From contig PJFB01000010.1 in NCBI GenBank assembly GCA_003574895.1, forward strand, positions 119,667 through 183,666: 64,000 nt of DNA, read 5' to 3'. The DNA is from Geobacter sp. (GTDB taxonomy: Bacteria > Desulfobacterota > Desulfuromonadia > Geobacterales > Pseudopelobacteraceae). Positions 8,214-18,590 of this stretch are shown piece by piece (position 1 is the first letter of the stretch; each line of letters starts with the position of its first letter). The translations under genes were made by a program, and so were the position numbers. The notes under the pieces are model-generated. The model ran no database searches and was not told where the DNA came from. It saw only the letters and a list, made by a program, of their open reading frames with translations.

Positions 8214-9383
8214 CTAATCGACCGATTTTCTCAGGAATGTGGGAATATCGTACTGGTCTTCGTCGTCCTCAATATAGGAGACAACCGGTCTGACACGGTT
8301 GGTATTTTCGGTCTGTTGCCGGTCACGAATATGGGTGGGAATATCCAGCCATTTTTTGCTCGGGGTGGAACGATCAGCAAGCGGAGTAACGGCCTTGCGC
8401 ATTTCGCGTGAGCGCTCAGTGTCGAAACGATCGCCAAACCCGGTGGCAATGACTGTAACCTTAATCGTTTCGCCAAGGTCGTCGTCCCTGACAACACCTA
8501 TCTTGATGTTGGCATCCTCATGGACTTTTTCATGGACGATCCTGTTGACTGTGTTGTAGTCATCCATGGTCATTGAAGCAGATCCGGTGATGTTGACAAG
8601 TACGCCTTTGGCGCCGGAGATGTCGTTATCTTCCAGAAGAGGGCTGGAAATGGCGGTATTGACAGCATCAGCTGCCCGGTTGTCGCCTACGCCGGTGCCG
8701 ATACCCATCATGGCCATGCCACGAACGCTCATGACGGTCTTCACGTCGGCGAAGTCGAGGTTCATAAGGCCGGTGGATGTAATCAACTCCGCAATCCCTT
8801 GGACTGCCTGACGGAGGACATCATCAGATGGCTTGAATGCATCGAACAGCGACATGTTTTTGCCAGCCAGGCTTATCAGGCGGTCATTAGGTATGATGAT
8901 AAGGGAATCAACATGTTTTTTCAGCTCATTGATGCCTTGTTCGGCAAGCTCGGTACGGGCTTTGCCTTCATAAGTAAAAGGCTTGGTTACGACTCCTACC
9001 GTCAGCGTGCCAGACTCGCGCGCCGCTTCGGAGATAACCGGCGCAGCGCCGGTGCCGGTTCCGCCGCCCATGCCGGCAGCGATGAAAATCAAGTCGGCAC
9101 CTTTAAGCGATTCCGTCAGCTTTTCGCGGTCCTCAAGGGCTGCCTCTTTACCTACTTCCGGTTTCGAGCCGGCGCCAAGACCCTTTGTAAGCTGCTTGCC
9201 AAGTTGAATCTTGACCGGTGCTTTGGAGGTGCGCAGGGCTTGGGCGTCAGTGTTGGCAACGATGAAATCGACTTTGTGTATATTACTGTCAATCATGGTG
9301 TTGACGGCATTGCCACCACCACCGCCAACCCCGATAACTTTTATAATGGCACTTTGTTCAATAGTTTCATCAAACTCGAACAT
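8214..9383 (-). CDS. ftsZ: Cell division GTPase FtsZ
   Basis: 389 residues, normal length. The tubulin signature GGGTGTGAAPV is near residue 108, NTDAQAL is in the nucleotide pocket, and the protein ends with the conserved C-terminal peptide DIPTFLRK that binds FtsA. It polymerises into the Z-ring. The ATG at 9383 follows AAGGGGGAAG. ftsZ is the last gene of the dcw cluster. The 165-bp gap before it holds a promoter-like sequence, so it may have extra transcription of its own. Confidence 0.98.
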   Translation of the reverse strand: MFEFDETIEQSAIIKVIGVGGGGGNAVNTMIDSNIHKVDFIVANTDAQALRTSKAPVKIQLGKQLTKGLGAGSKPEVGKEAALEDREKLTESLKGADLIFIAAGMGGGTGTGAAPVISEAARESGTLTVGVVTKPFTYEGKARTELAEQGINELKKHVDSLIIIPNDRLISLAGKNMSLFDAFKPSDDVLRQAVQGIAELITSTGLMNLDFADVKTVMSVRGMAMMGIGTGVGDNRAADAVNTAISSPLLEDNDISGAKGVLVNITGSASMTMDDYNTVNRIVHEKVHEDANIKIGVVRDDDLGETIKVTVIATGFGDRFDTERSREMRKAVTPLADRSTPSKKWLDIPTHIRDRQQTENTNRVRPVVSYIEDDEDQYDIPTFLRKSVD

Positions 9384-9430
9384 CTAGCTTCCCCCTTTCT
9401 GCATTGGCACTGATTCATCTTTCAGGGTGA

Positions 9431-9459
9431 AATGTAAACGCATTTCCGGCAGGAATCAA
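9431..9459 (-). promoter_or_regulatory. Possible secondary promoter for ftsZ
   Basis: Read on the minus strand: TTGATT, 17-bp spacer, TACATT, 48 bp before the ftsZ start. Both boxes match in only 4 of 6 positions. An AT-rich stretch lies upstream. A separate ftsZ promoter is common in bacteria, but here it is only a prediction. Confidence 0.35.
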
Positions 9460-9548
9460 AGAAAAAAATATTAAAAAAAACCAGTAATAAAAACAGCATA
9501 AAATTCGATTTGTTAACGGTCTGACTGGTTAAGCCAGATTAGCAGATA

Positions 9549-10787
9549 CTAAAAAAATTCCCTGAACCAGCTTTTCATTCGACCGAACACGGAGCCGAAC
9601 AGGTTGCTTTCGGACTTTGTGGTTGGGAACTCCCGGGCACCGGAATTGCGGCTGCCATAGACAATCAGGCCAACGCCGGTAGCGTAGACAGGCGAATTGA
9701 CCACGTCGATCAATCCGCCGATGCGCTGCGGTACGCCACGACGGACCGGAAGGTTGAATATCTGTTCGGCCAGTTCAGGCATTCCCTCCAGTATGCTGGA
9801 GCCGCCGGTGATTACTACGCCGGAAGCGATGGAATCTTCAAGCCCGGATTTGACGATTTCGCGGTTGACCAAAGTGAAAATTTCCTCCACACGGGGGCCG
9901 AGGATTTCGCACAGCACGTTGCGGGAAAGTTCGCGCGGTTTGCGTCCGCCCACGCTCGGTACCTCGATCTTGTCTTCTTTGCCAACCAGCGCCGACAGGC
10001 AGCAGCCGTATTTCTGCTTGATTTTTTCCGCCTCGGCCATGGGGGTCCGCAGGCCGACGGCAATGTCGTTGGTCAGGTGATTTCCGCCCAGCGAGAGCAC
10101 CGAAGTGTATTTGATTGCGCCTTCGGAAAATATGGCGATATCGGTGGTGCCGCCGCCGATGTCCACCAGGCAGACGCCCAGTTCCTTTTCGTCAGAAGAG
10201 AGCACGGCCTCGGAGGAGGCCAGTTGTTCCAGTACGATGTCGGCAACATCCAGGCCGGCGCGATTGCATGACTTTACGATGTTCTGTGCGCTGGCAACGG
10301 CACCGGTTACTATGTGGACCTTGGCTTCCAGGCGGACGCCGGACATGCCGAGCGGTTCGCGAATGCCGTCCTGTTCGTCGATAATGAATTCCTGGGGAAG
10401 TATGTGGATGACTTCGCGGTCCATTGGGATGGCAATTGCCTTGGCAGCGTCGATTACCCGCCGCACATCCTCTTGGGCTACTTCACGGTTTTTGATGGCA
10501 ATGACACCTTGGGAGTTGATACCCTTGATATGGCCCCCGGCGATCCCGGCGTAGACCGATTTGATCTCGCAGCCGGCCATGAGTTCAGCTTCGCTGATGG
10601 CTTTACGGATGGCGCCCACCGTGCTTTCGATGTTGATGACCACCCCTTTGCGCAGGCCGCTGGAAGGGCTGGTGCCAATACCGACGATGTCTATGCCGTC
10701 CTCGGTGAAATTGCCGACAATGGCGCAGATCTTGGTGGTACCGATATCAAGACCGACAATCAGGTTATCCTTTTTGGTTGCTGACAT
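9549..10787 (-). CDS. ftsA: Cell division protein FtsA
   Basis: 412 residues of the actin/HSP70 ATPase fold: phosphate-1 motif VGLDIGTTKICAIVG at the N-terminus, the SHS2 (1C) domain after residue 85, and the phosphate-2 motif VDIGGGTTDIAIF near 205. The C-terminus, GRMKSWFREFF, is an amphipathic helix that anchors FtsA to the membrane. It tethers FtsZ and recruits later divisome proteins. A G-run lies directly before the ATG. It stands between ftsQ and ftsZ, the usual order. Confidence 0.97.
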   Translation of the reverse strand: MSATKKDNLIVGLDIGTTKICAIVGNFTEDGIDIVGIGTSPSSGLRKGVVINIESTVGAIRKAISEAELMAGCEIKSVYAGIAGGHIKGINSQGVIAIKNREVAQEDVRRVIDAAKAIAIPMDREVIHILPQEFIIDEQDGIREPLGMSGVRLEAKVHIVTGAVASAQNIVKSCNRAGLDVADIVLEQLASSEAVLSSDEKELGVCLVDIGGGTTDIAIFSEGAIKYTSVLSLGGNHLTNDIAVGLRTPMAEAEKIKQKYGCCLSALVGKEDKIEVPSVGGRKPRELSRNVLCEILGPRVEEIFTLVNREIVKSGLEDSIASGVVITGGSSILEGMPELAEQIFNLPVRRGVPQRIGGLIDVVNSPVYATGVGLIVYGSRNSGAREFPTTKSESNLFGSVFGRMKSWFREFF

Positions 10788-10825
10788 GCCCCCCCCTGCC
10801 TATATTCGGGATTCGTAATGTTTAT

Positions 10826-11650
10826 CTAACTTTTCTTGATGACGATTTTATCGTTGTAGTCGAGGTCGATATAGCGGAGCGTCGGCTGCTGTGCCATGAG
10901 TTCACGGTAGATACGGGCAAAGCGCACAACCTTTGCATCGAAGTCGCCTGAGCCAATTTTCACCGGAAGTGAGCCGGAAGTGGTAAACAGGGTAAAACCG
11001 TAGCCCTTATCGTAATGAATCTCCGAGACATCTGCAAGGATAAATGCTCCTTTTTCACGCAAAATCTTCAGAAGTTCACAAGTGTTTATCAGGGCTTCCC
11101 TGGTGCCGTTCGGGTCGCTGCTCAAATCCTCTTCGCTGAAACCGGTGACCACAGGGAAGTCGAGTTTGTCCCCCTGATTGAGAACTTTGAACACGTTTCC
11201 CTTGTTGTCCAGATAATAAAGGTAACCCATATTGACCACAGCCAGCGGTTCCCGTTCAGTTACTGCGATGGACAGCCGGTCTGGAAAATATCTGCGGATT
11301 CGGACAGACTCGATCCACGGATTTTGAATGAGTTGTTCCCCAATGCGTTTCAGGTTCATATGCGCCAAATCGCGTCCGGTCTCCACATCTGCGATGCTCA
11401 GAATCTGTTCGCGGGTCAGACGTTTGGTATTGGAGACCTCGATGTTCCTGAGTCGAAAGAATGTTGCCGAACTAATGGCGCGGTATGCAAGGAACAAAAG
11501 CGCGCATGCCATGGCAGTGCCTGACACAGCCAGGGCGATCTTTGCAAGGGGGCGCAGATATTTCTTCAGGTTGAGGGGCTTGCGCTGCACCTTGACCCGG
11601 TTGGCTGCAACCTTCTTCCGTTGGTATGTGGAGGTGGAAAAATCCCTCAC
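10826..11650 (-). CDS. ftsQ: Cell division protein FtsQ
   Basis: 274 residues. A basic cytoplasmic N-terminus, one membrane helix (about residues 35-55), a POTRA domain beginning FRLRNIEVSNTKRLTREQIL, and the FtsQ beta domain with WIESVRIRRYFPDRLSIAVTEREP. It links the Z-ring to FtsL and FtsI in the periplasm. The start is GTG at 11650; the only ribosome-site candidate (AAGGTG) lies inside the end of ddl, so the two genes are probably translationally coupled. Confidence 0.93.
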   Translation of the reverse strand: MRDFSTSTYQRKKVAANRVKVQRKPLNLKKYLRPLAKIALAVSGTAMACALLFLAYRAISSATFFRLRNIEVSNTKRLTREQILSIADVETGRDLAHMNLKRIGEQLIQNPWIESVRIRRYFPDRLSIAVTEREPLAVVNMGYLYYLDNKGNVFKVLNQGDKLDFPVVTGFSEEDLSSDPNGTREALINTCELLKILREKGAFILADVSEIHYDKGYGFTLFTTSGSLPVKIGSGDFDAKVVRFARIYRELMAQQPTLRYIDLDYNDKIVIKKS

Positions 11651-11654
11651 GCGC

Positions 11655-12587
11655 TTAGTTCACCTTTGTAGTAAGTGCTGCCGACTCAATGATTCGCGCC
11701 ACCAGGGCTTCGAATGGTAACCCGGCTCCTTTGGCGGCAATCTCGGGAAACAGGCTCAGGGCGGTCATCCCGGGCAGGGTGTTGACCTCCAGTACATAGC
11801 AGTCACCATCGGTAGTAACCAGAAGGTCCACCCGGCTGTAACCCTTGCATCCCAGGGCACGATGGGCTGCCAAGCCGATTGCCTGAGCCTTTTCGTACAG
11901 GTCTGTCGCCAGGCGGGCCGGGAAGATATGCTCGGCCATGCCATCGGTGTACTTGGCCTCGTAGTCGTAGAACTCATTTTTGGGTACAATCTCTATGGCA
12001 CCGATGGGCCGATCATCCAGGATGCCGACCTGCACCTCCTGGCCCTTAATGAACTGTTCCACCAGGATCTCTTCATCGTATCGAAACGCCAGTTCAAGGG
12101 CTTCGGCCAGTTCGGTTTCTCTTTTGACTATGGAAACTCCGACCGAAGAGCCCTCCTGAACCGGCTTGACCACGATCGGCAGTCCGAAAGGCAGATCGTT
12201 GAGACGTACCTGCTCACCCCGGCGGAAATGGCGGAAAGGGGCGGTGAGGATGCCGCTGGCAGTGAAGGTCTGTTTGCTGTAGAGTTTGTGCATGGCCAAG
12301 GCGCTGGCCAGTACCCCGGAGCCGGTATAGGGGATATTCATCAGCTCCAGCAGGCCCTGGACGCAACCGTCCTCGCCATAACGTCCATGGAGGGCAATGA
12401 AGACCGCCTGGATATTTTCATCCAGAAGCACAGCAGCCAGGTCGCGCCCCATATCGACGGCCAACACCTGATATCCCTGCCCAAGAAGGGCCTGGTGTAC
12501 CGCCGTGCCGCTCTTCAGGGATACTTCGCGTTCGGCGGAAAGTCCACCCATAAGTACAGCAATTTTTTTCGATTTCATGGATGTCAT
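11655..12587 (-). CDS. ddl: D-alanine--D-alanine ligase
   Basis: 310 residues, ATP-grasp fold. [17 protein letters not shown] at the N-terminus, [24 protein letters not shown] near 85, and the C-terminal [16 protein letters not shown] with metal ligands. It makes the D-Ala-D-Ala dipeptide used by MurF. GAGGAA lies 9 nt before the ATG at 12587; an alternative ATG three codons later is possible. It sits between murB and ftsQ as in many dcw clusters. Confidence 0.95.
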   Translation of the reverse strand: MTSMKSKKIAVLMGGLSAEREVSLKSGTAVHQALLGQGYQVLAVDMGRDLAAVLLDENIQAVFIALHGRYGEDGCVQGLLELMNIPYTGSGVLASALAMHKLYSKQTFTASGILTAPFRHFRRGEQVRLNDLPFGLPIVVKPVQEGSSVGVSIVKRETELAEALELAFRYDEEILVEQFIKGQEVQVGILDDRPIGAIEIVPKNEFYDYEAKYTDGMAEHIFPARLATDLYEKAQAIGLAAHRALGCKGYSRVDLLVTTDGDCYVLEVNTLPGMTALSLFPEIAAKGAGLPFEALVARIIESAALTTKVN

Positions 12588-12593
12588 GGTTAT

Positions 12594-13493
12594 TTATTCC
12601 TCGCCCACGATACGTACTTCCTCTGCCAGGAGTATCCCGCTCTTTTCCAAGACCTGTCCCTTGATGATTGCTGCCAATTTCAGGAAGTCGAGCGCGGTTG
12701 CTGCGCCGCGATTGATCAGGAAGTTGGCATGGACCTCGGAAACCTGCGCTCCGCCGATGGAGAAGCCACGCAACCCGCATTCATCGATCAGGCGCCAGGC
12801 AGCATGTTCCGGCGGATTCCTGAAGTACGAACCTGCATTTGGCCAGCCCACCTGCTGAGATTCATGTCGTTTCCTCATGCTGGAATCCATATCGGCGGTG
12901 ATGTCCTCTCGGTTGCCGGACACAAGCCTGAATTCGGCGCTGATTATAATTTCATTAGGATTAAGTTGCAAGTGCCTATAGCCGTAATCCAGTGAATTTT
13001 TCACATGTTTTTTGAATTCTCCGCCGCTCAGGAGCTCTAATGAAGTGACGCTGTCAAATATCTCCCGGCCATGGGCCCCGGCATTCATACGCAAGGCGCC
13101 TCCTACGGTGCCGGGAATGCCGATGAGGAATTCAAATCCGGTCAGGCTGCAGTCACGGGCAGTGTCTGCCAACACCCGATTTTTGGCGCCTGCTTCGGCG
13201 TACAGGGTTGTGTCGTCACGCAGTTCGACGCGATCCAGTTTCCTAAGGCTGATTGCTGTACCCCGGAACCCTTTGTCCAGCACCAGCAGGTTGTAGCCCC
13301 CACCGATGACAAACCAGGGGATGCCCAGCTCTTCCAACTTTCCCAGCAGTTCCAGCAGGTCGTATTTATCCTCCGGAATGGCGAGGATGTCGGCCGGACC
13401 GCCGACCTTTAAAGAGGTATGGCGGCTGAGCGGCTCGTTTGCCAGCAACTCGCCGCGGAAAACGGTTCGAATGCTCTCGAAGGGGTGGGGCAT
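12594..13493 (-). CDS. murB: UDP-N-acetylenolpyruvoylglucosamine reductase MurB
   Basis: 299 residues, the short MurB type. FAD-binding segments: HTSLKVGGPADILAIPEDKYDL near the start, then VIGGGYNLLVLDKGFRG and GIPGTVGGALRMNAGAHG. Near the C-terminus AGSYFRNPP carries the catalytic serine region. It uses NADPH to reduce the enolpyruvyl group to UDP-MurNAc, which MurC then uses. GGAG lies 7-8 nt before the ATG; only 9 bp separate it from murC. Confidence 0.96.
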   Translation of the reverse strand: MPHPFESIRTVFRGELLANEPLSRHTSLKVGGPADILAIPEDKYDLLELLGKLEELGIPWFVIGGGYNLLVLDKGFRGTAISLRKLDRVELRDDTTLYAEAGAKNRVLADTARDCSLTGFEFLIGIPGTVGGALRMNAGAHGREIFDSVTSLELLSGGEFKKHVKNSLDYGYRHLQLNPNEIIISAEFRLVSGNREDITADMDSSMRKRHESQQVGWPNAGSYFRNPPEHAAWRLIDECGLRGFSIGGAQVSEVHANFLINRGAATALDFLKLAAIIKGQVLEKSGILLAEEVRIVGEE

Positions 13494-13502
13494 CTCTTGC
13501 TC

Positions 13503-14879
13503 CTAAGCCTGCAGCCTTTGGATCAATCCTTCGCCTGCCTGCCAGATGTTTCCAGCCCCCAAGGTCATGACTATGTCGCCCGGCTTGACGATTTTCGCCA
13601 GGTGTTCCGGCAAGGTTTCCCGATCGGCCACATAGGTGACATCACGTTGGCCATGTGTTTTGATGGCATTGACCAGCGTCTCCGCAGAAACGCCTTCGAT
13701 CGGCTTTTCACTGGCGGCGTAGATATCAGTCAGCACAAGCACGTCGGCATCGTAGAAGCATTTGACGAACTCGTCGAAAAGTTCCTTGGTGCGTGTGTAG
13801 CGATGGGGCTGGAAGGCCACCACCAGCCGGCGCTCGGGCCACCCGTTCTTGGCGGCGGACAGCGTTGCCCTGATCTCGGCAGGGTGATGGCCGTAGTCGT
13901 CCACCACCATGATGTCGTTGATCTCGCCCTTGACCTGAAAGCGGCGACCAACGCCGCCGAAGCGGGCAAAGCCCTCCTGGATCAGGTTGAAGGGGATGTC
14001 CAGCTCCATGGCCACGGCAATGCAGGCCAGCGCGTTGAGCACATTGTGGGCCCCTGGCATGGCAAAACTGACCTCGCCCATGCGGTAGCCTTTGTAGTGC
14101 GCCACGAACGAGGTGCTGCCCCCGGCCAGTTTGATGTGGGTGGCGCGGATATCGGCCTGGGCCGACAGGCCGTAGGTGACGAAGCGTTTCTTGACCTGGG
14201 GGATAATGTCGGCAATGTTGCGGTCTTCCAGGCAAAGTACCGCCAGCCCGTAGAAGGGGATCTTGTTGATGAAGTCTACGAAAATATCCTTGATCTGGCT
14301 GATCCCGCCGGTATAGAAATCCAGGTGGTCGGCATCGATGTTGGTTACCACCGCAATGGTCGGGGAGAGTTTGAGAAACGAGCCGTCCGACTCGTCGGCC
14401 TCGGCCACCAGGAACTTGCCCTGTCCCAGTACGGCGTTTGTTCCCAGGGTATTGAGCTTGCCGCCGATCACGATGGTCGGGTCAATGCCGCCGTGGGTCA
14501 GGATGGTGGCAACCATGGAGGTGGTGGTGGTCTTGCCGTGGGTTCCGGCAATGGCGATACCGTATTTCATACGCATCAGTTCGGCCAGCATCTCGGCCCT
14601 GGGGATGACCGGGATCATTCGTTCCCGCGCCTCGATTACTTCGGGATTGTCGTCTCCCACGGCCGTGGAGGTGACCACCACATCCACATTGGTCAGGTTC
14701 TGGCGGGCATGGCCGATATAGATCTCGCCGCCGATGGCGGCCAGCCGTTCAGTGGTGTCCGACTGGCGCAAGTCCGAGCCTGAAACCTTGTAACCAAGAT
14801 TCAGCAGCACTTCGGCGATTCCGCTCATGCCGATGCCGCCGATGCCGACGAAATGGATTTTTTCAATTTTACCGTACAT
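13503..14879 (-). CDS. murC: UDP-N-acetylmuramate--L-alanine ligase MurC
   Basis: 458 residues. N-terminal UDP-binding [24 protein letters not shown] loop [12 protein letters not shown] near residue 110, and the Mur-ligase central and C-terminal domains. It adds the first amino acid, L-Ala, to UDP-MurNAc. The ribosome site GAAGGA lies directly upstream and partly within the edge of the repeat that separates murC from murG. Confidence 0.97.
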   Translation of the reverse strand: MYGKIEKIHFVGIGGIGMSGIAEVLLNLGYKVSGSDLRQSDTTERLAAIGGEIYIGHARQNLTNVDVVVTSTAVGDDNPEVIEARERMIPVIPRAEMLAELMRMKYGIAIAGTHGKTTTTSMVATILTHGGIDPTIVIGGKLNTLGTNAVLGQGKFLVAEADESDGSFLKLSPTIAVVTNIDADHLDFYTGGISQIKDIFVDFINKIPFYGLAVLCLEDRNIADIIPQVKKRFVTYGLSAQADIRATHIKLAGGSTSFVAHYKGYRMGEVSFAMPGAHNVLNALACIAVAMELDIPFNLIQEGFARFGGVGRRFQVKGEINDIMVVDDYGHHPAEIRATLSAAKNGWPERRLVVAFQPHRYTRTKELFDEFVKCFYDADVLVLTDIYAASEKPIEGVSAETLVNAIKTHGQRDVTYVADRETLPEHLAKIVKPGDIVMTLGAGNIWQAGEGLIQRLQA

Positions 14880-14891
14880 ATGAATCCTTCC

Positions 14892-14945
14892 GTAGGGGCG
14901 GCCCCTTGTGGCCGCCCATGGGCAGGCACGCGGGCCTGCCCCTAC
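14892..14945. repeat. Tandem palindromic repeat between murG and murC
   Basis: Two GC-rich hairpins side by side: GGGCGGCC...GGCCGCCC (14895-14917) and GGGCAGGC...GCCTGCCC (14920-14943), the whole framed by GTAGGGGC and GCCCCTAC. This is the layout of dispersed REP/BIME-like elements. It is inserted so that its last bases form the murG stop codon. In an operon mRNA it would form a strong double hairpin that could protect or uncouple the upstream and downstream messages. Confidence 0.75.
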
Positions 14946-16039
14946 ATTTTAATTGTCTTCATCATTTCGTCCACGATTATCCTGGCGGCATCCAGTCGGG
15001 CCATGCTGAAGGCCAGCTTGCCGGTACGTCGGAGGGTGTCGGGATCGTCCAGCAGTTCCCTGATCATCCCGGCCAGTCGCTCGCCTGTAAGCTCATGCTC
15101 CAACAGCATGTAGCAGGCCTCTTTTTTTAATAAGGCCTCGGCGTTCCGGCGCTGGTGGTCATCCACGGCGTGCGGAAAGGGGATGAACAGGCAGGGTTTT
15201 CCGCAGGCCGTCACTTCGGCGATGGTGGTGGCTCCGGCCCGGCAGATTACCAGGTCGGCCCATTTATAGGCGCCTGCCATGTCATCTATGAATGGTTTGG
15301 CAGCGGCTTTGAAGCCGTGTCTGCGATAGGTTTCAGCCACTTCCGCGGCATCATTTTCTCCGGTCTGGTGGGTGATCTCGAGTTTGCTGATGAACCTTTC
15401 CAGGAAAGGGAGCGCTGTCAGCATGGCCATGTTGATGGCATGGGCTCCCTGACTGCCGCCGAAGATCAACAGCCTGAAATTGCCTTGTCCCCCGGTCCTT
15501 GGCTCGTCCCCGGCACTGGTGGTGGCCTGCGCCAGGATCTGCCTTCTGAGGGGATTCCCGGTCAGCAGCGTGTTTTGCTTGGGAAAGAACTTGGCCGATT
15601 CTTCCAGGGTTATGAAGACCTGATCGACAAATTTTGCCAAGAATTTGTTGGTCATGCCGGGAATGGCGTTCTGCTCATGGATGAAACGGGGGATCTGCAT
15701 GCCTCGCGCGGCCAGCACCGTCGGCAAGGAGGCGTATCCGCCCACACCCAGCACCAGGTCGGGCTGGAACGATTTCAGTATCTTGCGGGATTGTGAATAG
15801 CCGTAGAGCATCATCAACGATCCTTTGATCTGGTTCAGGTTGCCCTTGCCGCGTATCCCGGCGGCAGAGATCACTTCCAACTGATAACCTGCGGCAGGGA
15901 CGGCGCGGGCCTCTATGCCCCGTTCGGTTCCGACAAAAAGAACTGAATTTTGCGGGTCTCTGGCCAGAAACTCCTCGGCCACGGCGATTCCGGGGAACAG
16001 ATGCCCGCCTGTGCCGCCTCCAGCGATGATCAGTTTCAT
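14942..16039 (-). CDS. murG: Lipid II synthase MurG (GlcNAc transferase)
   Basis: 365 residues, GT-B fold. [18 protein letters not shown] at the N-terminus binds the lipid/pyrophosphate; the C-terminal half has [31 protein letters not shown], the UDP-GlcNAc site. It acts at the inner face of the membrane. Its start overlaps the ftsW stop by 4 bp (ATGA). The last sense codon and the TAG stop lie at the edge of, or within, the palindromic repeat at 14892-14945, so the extreme C-terminus was set by that insertion. Confidence 0.97.
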   Translation of the reverse strand: MKLIIAGGGTGGHLFPGIAVAEEFLARDPQNSVLFVGTERGIEARAVPAAGYQLEVISAAGIRGKGNLNQIKGSLMMLYGYSQSRKILKSFQPDLVLGVGGYASLPTVLAARGMQIPRFIHEQNAIPGMTNKFLAKFVDQVFITLEESAKFFPKQNTLLTGNPLRRQILAQATTSAGDEPRTGGQGNFRLLIFGGSQGAHAINMAMLTALPFLERFISKLEITHQTGENDAAEVAETYRRHGFKAAAKPFIDDMAGAYKWADLVICRAGATTIAEVTACGKPCLFIPFPHAVDDHQRRNAEALLKKEACYMLLEHELTGERLAGMIRELLDDPDTLRRTGKLAFSMARLDAARIIVDEMMKTIKM

Positions 16040-17169
16040 TTTTCCTCCTTGAGGCTGATGGAGGAAATCTTCAACCCGGATGAGATGTTGAGCAGTATTC
16101 CGACCGCCAGCAGGCTGATCAGAAGGGAGCTGCCGCCATAACTGATGAACGGCAGTGCCAGGCCTTTGGTGGGGAGCATGCCGGTAACGACCCCCATGTT
16201 GACTGATGCTTCGATGCCGAACAGCACGGCGATCCCCAAGGCCAGGAAGCGGCCGAAGGTGTCGGGCGCGGCAACGGCGATACGCATGGCCCGTTGCACC
16301 AGCAGAAAGAACATGCCGATGATCACGGCCACGCCCAGGAACCCCAGTTCTTCCCCAACCACCGAGAGGATGAAATCGGTGTGCGCCTCGGGCAGGTAGA
16401 AGAGCTTCTGTTTCCCTTCTCCCAGGCCCTGGCCGAAAACGCCGCCCGTGCCCAGGGCCAGCCAGGACTGGATGATCTGGAATCCTTTCCCCTCGGGGTC
16501 GCTCCAGGGATTGAGGAAGGCGTCGATCCTTCCCTTGTGGTACCCCCTGCTCAACTTGTACATCAGGAACGGCATTGCCAGCAAAATCATGGACAGGATG
16601 TAGGTCAGGCGGGTACCGGCCGCGAAGAGCATGATCATGGCCACGGCAGCCAGGGTGAGCGCGCCCCCCAGGTCCGGCTGCAGCACCAGCAGGCCGATCA
16701 GGAACATCAACACGATCATGTAGGGGATGAAACCGGTGGCCAGGGTCTTGACTTTGTCCTGTTTCTTGTCCAGGGAATAGGCCATATACATGATCAGCGC
16801 CAGCTTGGCCATCTCCGACGGTTGCAGGTTGAAGCCGGGGAGCTTGATCCAGCGTGAAGACCCGCCGGCCTTGCCGCCGAGGCCCGGTATCAGGACCACC
16901 CCCAGTAGTACCATGCAGAGCAACAGGGCTGGTACGGCCAGCTGTTTCCAGGTGTGGTAGTTGATATGCATCACCACCAACATGATGGCGAACCCGGCAA
17001 TTGCAAAGAATCCCTGGCGCTTGAGGAAATAAAACCCGTCATGGTAACGCTTGGTAGCCATGACCGATGAGGCCGAATAGACCATAACCACCCCGAAGCA
17101 AGTCAGGGCAATGGCCATCAGCATGATGACCAGATCAAATTCTTCCAGTTTTTTGAGATTAAGTTTCAT
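16036..17169 (-). CDS. ftsW: SEDS-family cell division protein FtsW
   Basis: About 377 residues with ten predicted membrane helices. Family signatures include LQPSEMAKLALIMYMA, GGKAGGSSRWIKLPGF before it, and the C-terminal GLALPFISYGGSSLL. SEDS proteins polymerise lipid II together with a class B penicillin-binding protein, here FtsI. I start it at the ATG at 17169, 5 nt after GGAG; an ATG at 17193 is an alternative. It overlaps murG by 4 bp. Confidence 0.96.
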   Translation of the reverse strand: MKLNLKKLEEFDLVIMLMAIALTCFGVVMVYSASSVMATKRYHDGFYFLKRQGFFAIAGFAIMLVVMHINYHTWKQLAVPALLLCMVLLGVVLIPGLGGKAGGSSRWIKLPGFNLQPSEMAKLALIMYMAYSLDKKQDKVKTLATGFIPYMIVLMFLIGLLVLQPDLGGALTLAAVAMIMLFAAGTRLTYILSMILLAMPFLMYKLSRGYHKGRIDAFLNPWSDPEGKGFQIIQSWLALGTGGVFGQGLGEGKQKLFYLPEAHTDFILSVVGEELGFLGVAVIIGMFFLLVQRAMRIAVAAPDTFGRFLALGIAVLFGIEASVNMGVVTGMLPTKGLALPFISYGGSSLLISLLAVGILLNISSGLKISSISLKEEK

Positions 17170-17247
17170 ACTGCTCCAAAAGGGCAATCCCATGGAGTTG
17201 CCCGTGTTGCCATAGTTACCGGAATCCCGGTGCCGCCAGAGTGGCCT

Positions 17248-18588
17248 TTACAGTGCCTTTACCGCGGCAATGAACCGTTGCGCCCGCTCCTCGTAATCGC
17301 GGAACATGTCAAAACTGGAACAGGCCGGAGACATCAGTACCGTACCGCCTTGCTTGGTGATGGCTGCCGCCATTTTGACCGCCTCTTCCAGCGATGCGGC
17401 GCGATGGGTGTCGGTCAGTTGCCCCAGCTCGGCCGCCATCCTGTCTGCAGCCTCGCCGATCAGGACCAGGTGTCTGACCCGTTCCCTGACCAACTGCTCC
17501 AGTGGCGCGTAGGAGCCCCCCTTATCCTTGCCTCCGGCGATCAGGGTTATGTTGTCGAAGCTCTCCAGGGCCTTCTCCACGCTCCCCACGTTGGTGGCTT
17601 TACTGTCTTCGTAGTAGTTTACTCCGCGCACCTGGCGGACGAACTCCATGCGGTGATGGAGGGCCTCGAAGCTCTGCACTGTTTCGAAGGTTTCGTCAGC
17701 CCGGCAGCCGAGCAGGAGGGCGCAGGCCAGGGCCGCCATGATGTTTTCCAGGTTGTGCACCCCCTCCAGCCGGATGGCCGCCGTGGGGAAATACTCTTCG
17801 TGGCCATTGTGGCGGAAACAGATGACATCGTCAGTATGGAAAATTCCTTCGTCCAGCTCCTGTTTACGACTGAAGGGGAAGAGCTGCGCCTTCAGATTCT
17901 GTGCATATTTCCAGACCAGTGTGTCGTCGCGGTTGATTACCGCAAAGTCCTCCTGGGTCTGGTTTTCGAAGATGCGCAGTTTGGCGTCGATATATTCCTG
18001 AAAGCTGGCGTAACGGTCGAGATGATCCTCGCTCAGGTTGAGCAGGGCTGCCACCTGCGGGTGGAAAGAGGTGATCCATTCCAACTGGAAGGAACTGATT
18101 TCGGCCACCACCTGATCAATCGGTTCTCCCGATTCAATCAGCTCGATCAGCGGGTTGCCGATGTTGCCGCCAACAAAGGTGCGGTAACCGTTGGCCTTGA
18201 AGATCTCGCCTGCCAGGGTCGTTGTGGTGGTCTTGCCGTTGGTGCCGGTGATGGCCACCAGGGGTGCGGTGATGAAACGGCTCGCCAACTCGATCTCGCT
18301 GATGATCTCTATGCCGGCTTGCCTGGCCGACTCCAGCTGTGGCAGGTCCATCGGCACGCCAGGGCTGACAACTACCAGATCGCTGCCAGTAAAGGTTGCA
18401 TCGCTGTGCCGTCCCAGTTCCCATTTGATGGGGATGCCAGCCAGGGCCGCCATGTGGTCAGCCAGGGCCGCCTCGGACTTCATGTCAGTCACCGTGACCA
18501 GTGCGCCCCTGCCAGCCAGGAAACGGGCCACCGAGACGCCGGTGCGCGCCAGGCCGACCACAAGGATGTTCTTATCGCGTAGATTCAT
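17248..18588 (-). CDS. murD: UDP-N-acetylmuramoylalanine--D-glutamate ligase MurD
   Basis: 446 residues. N-terminal [23 protein letters not shown] loop [11 protein letters not shown] near residue 115, and a C-terminal [20 protein letters not shown] segment typical of MurD. It adds D-Glu. The mraY stop, the GAGG ribosome site and the murD ATG (18588) all lie within 12 bases, so translation of the two genes is coupled. Confidence 0.97.
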   Translation of the reverse strand: MNLRDKNILVVGLARTGVSVARFLAGRGALVTVTDMKSEAALADHMAALAGIPIKWELGRHSDATFTGSDLVVVSPGVPMDLPQLESARQAGIEIISEIELASRFITAPLVAITGTNGKTTTTTLAGEIFKANGYRTFVGGNIGNPLIELIESGEPIDQVVAEISSFQLEWITSFHPQVAALLNLSEDHLDRYASFQEYIDAKLRIFENQTQEDFAVINRDDTLVWKYAQNLKAQLFPFSRKQELDEGIFHTDDVICFRHNGHEEYFPTAAIRLEGVHNLENIMAALACALLLGCRADETFETVQSFEALHHRMEFVRQVRGVNYYEDSKATNVGSVEKALESFDNITLIAGGKDKGGSYAPLEQLVRERVRHLVLIGEAADRMAAELGQLTDTHRAASLEEAVKMAAAITKQGGTVLMSPACSSFDMFRDYEERAQRFIAAVKAL

Positions 18589-18590
18589 CA

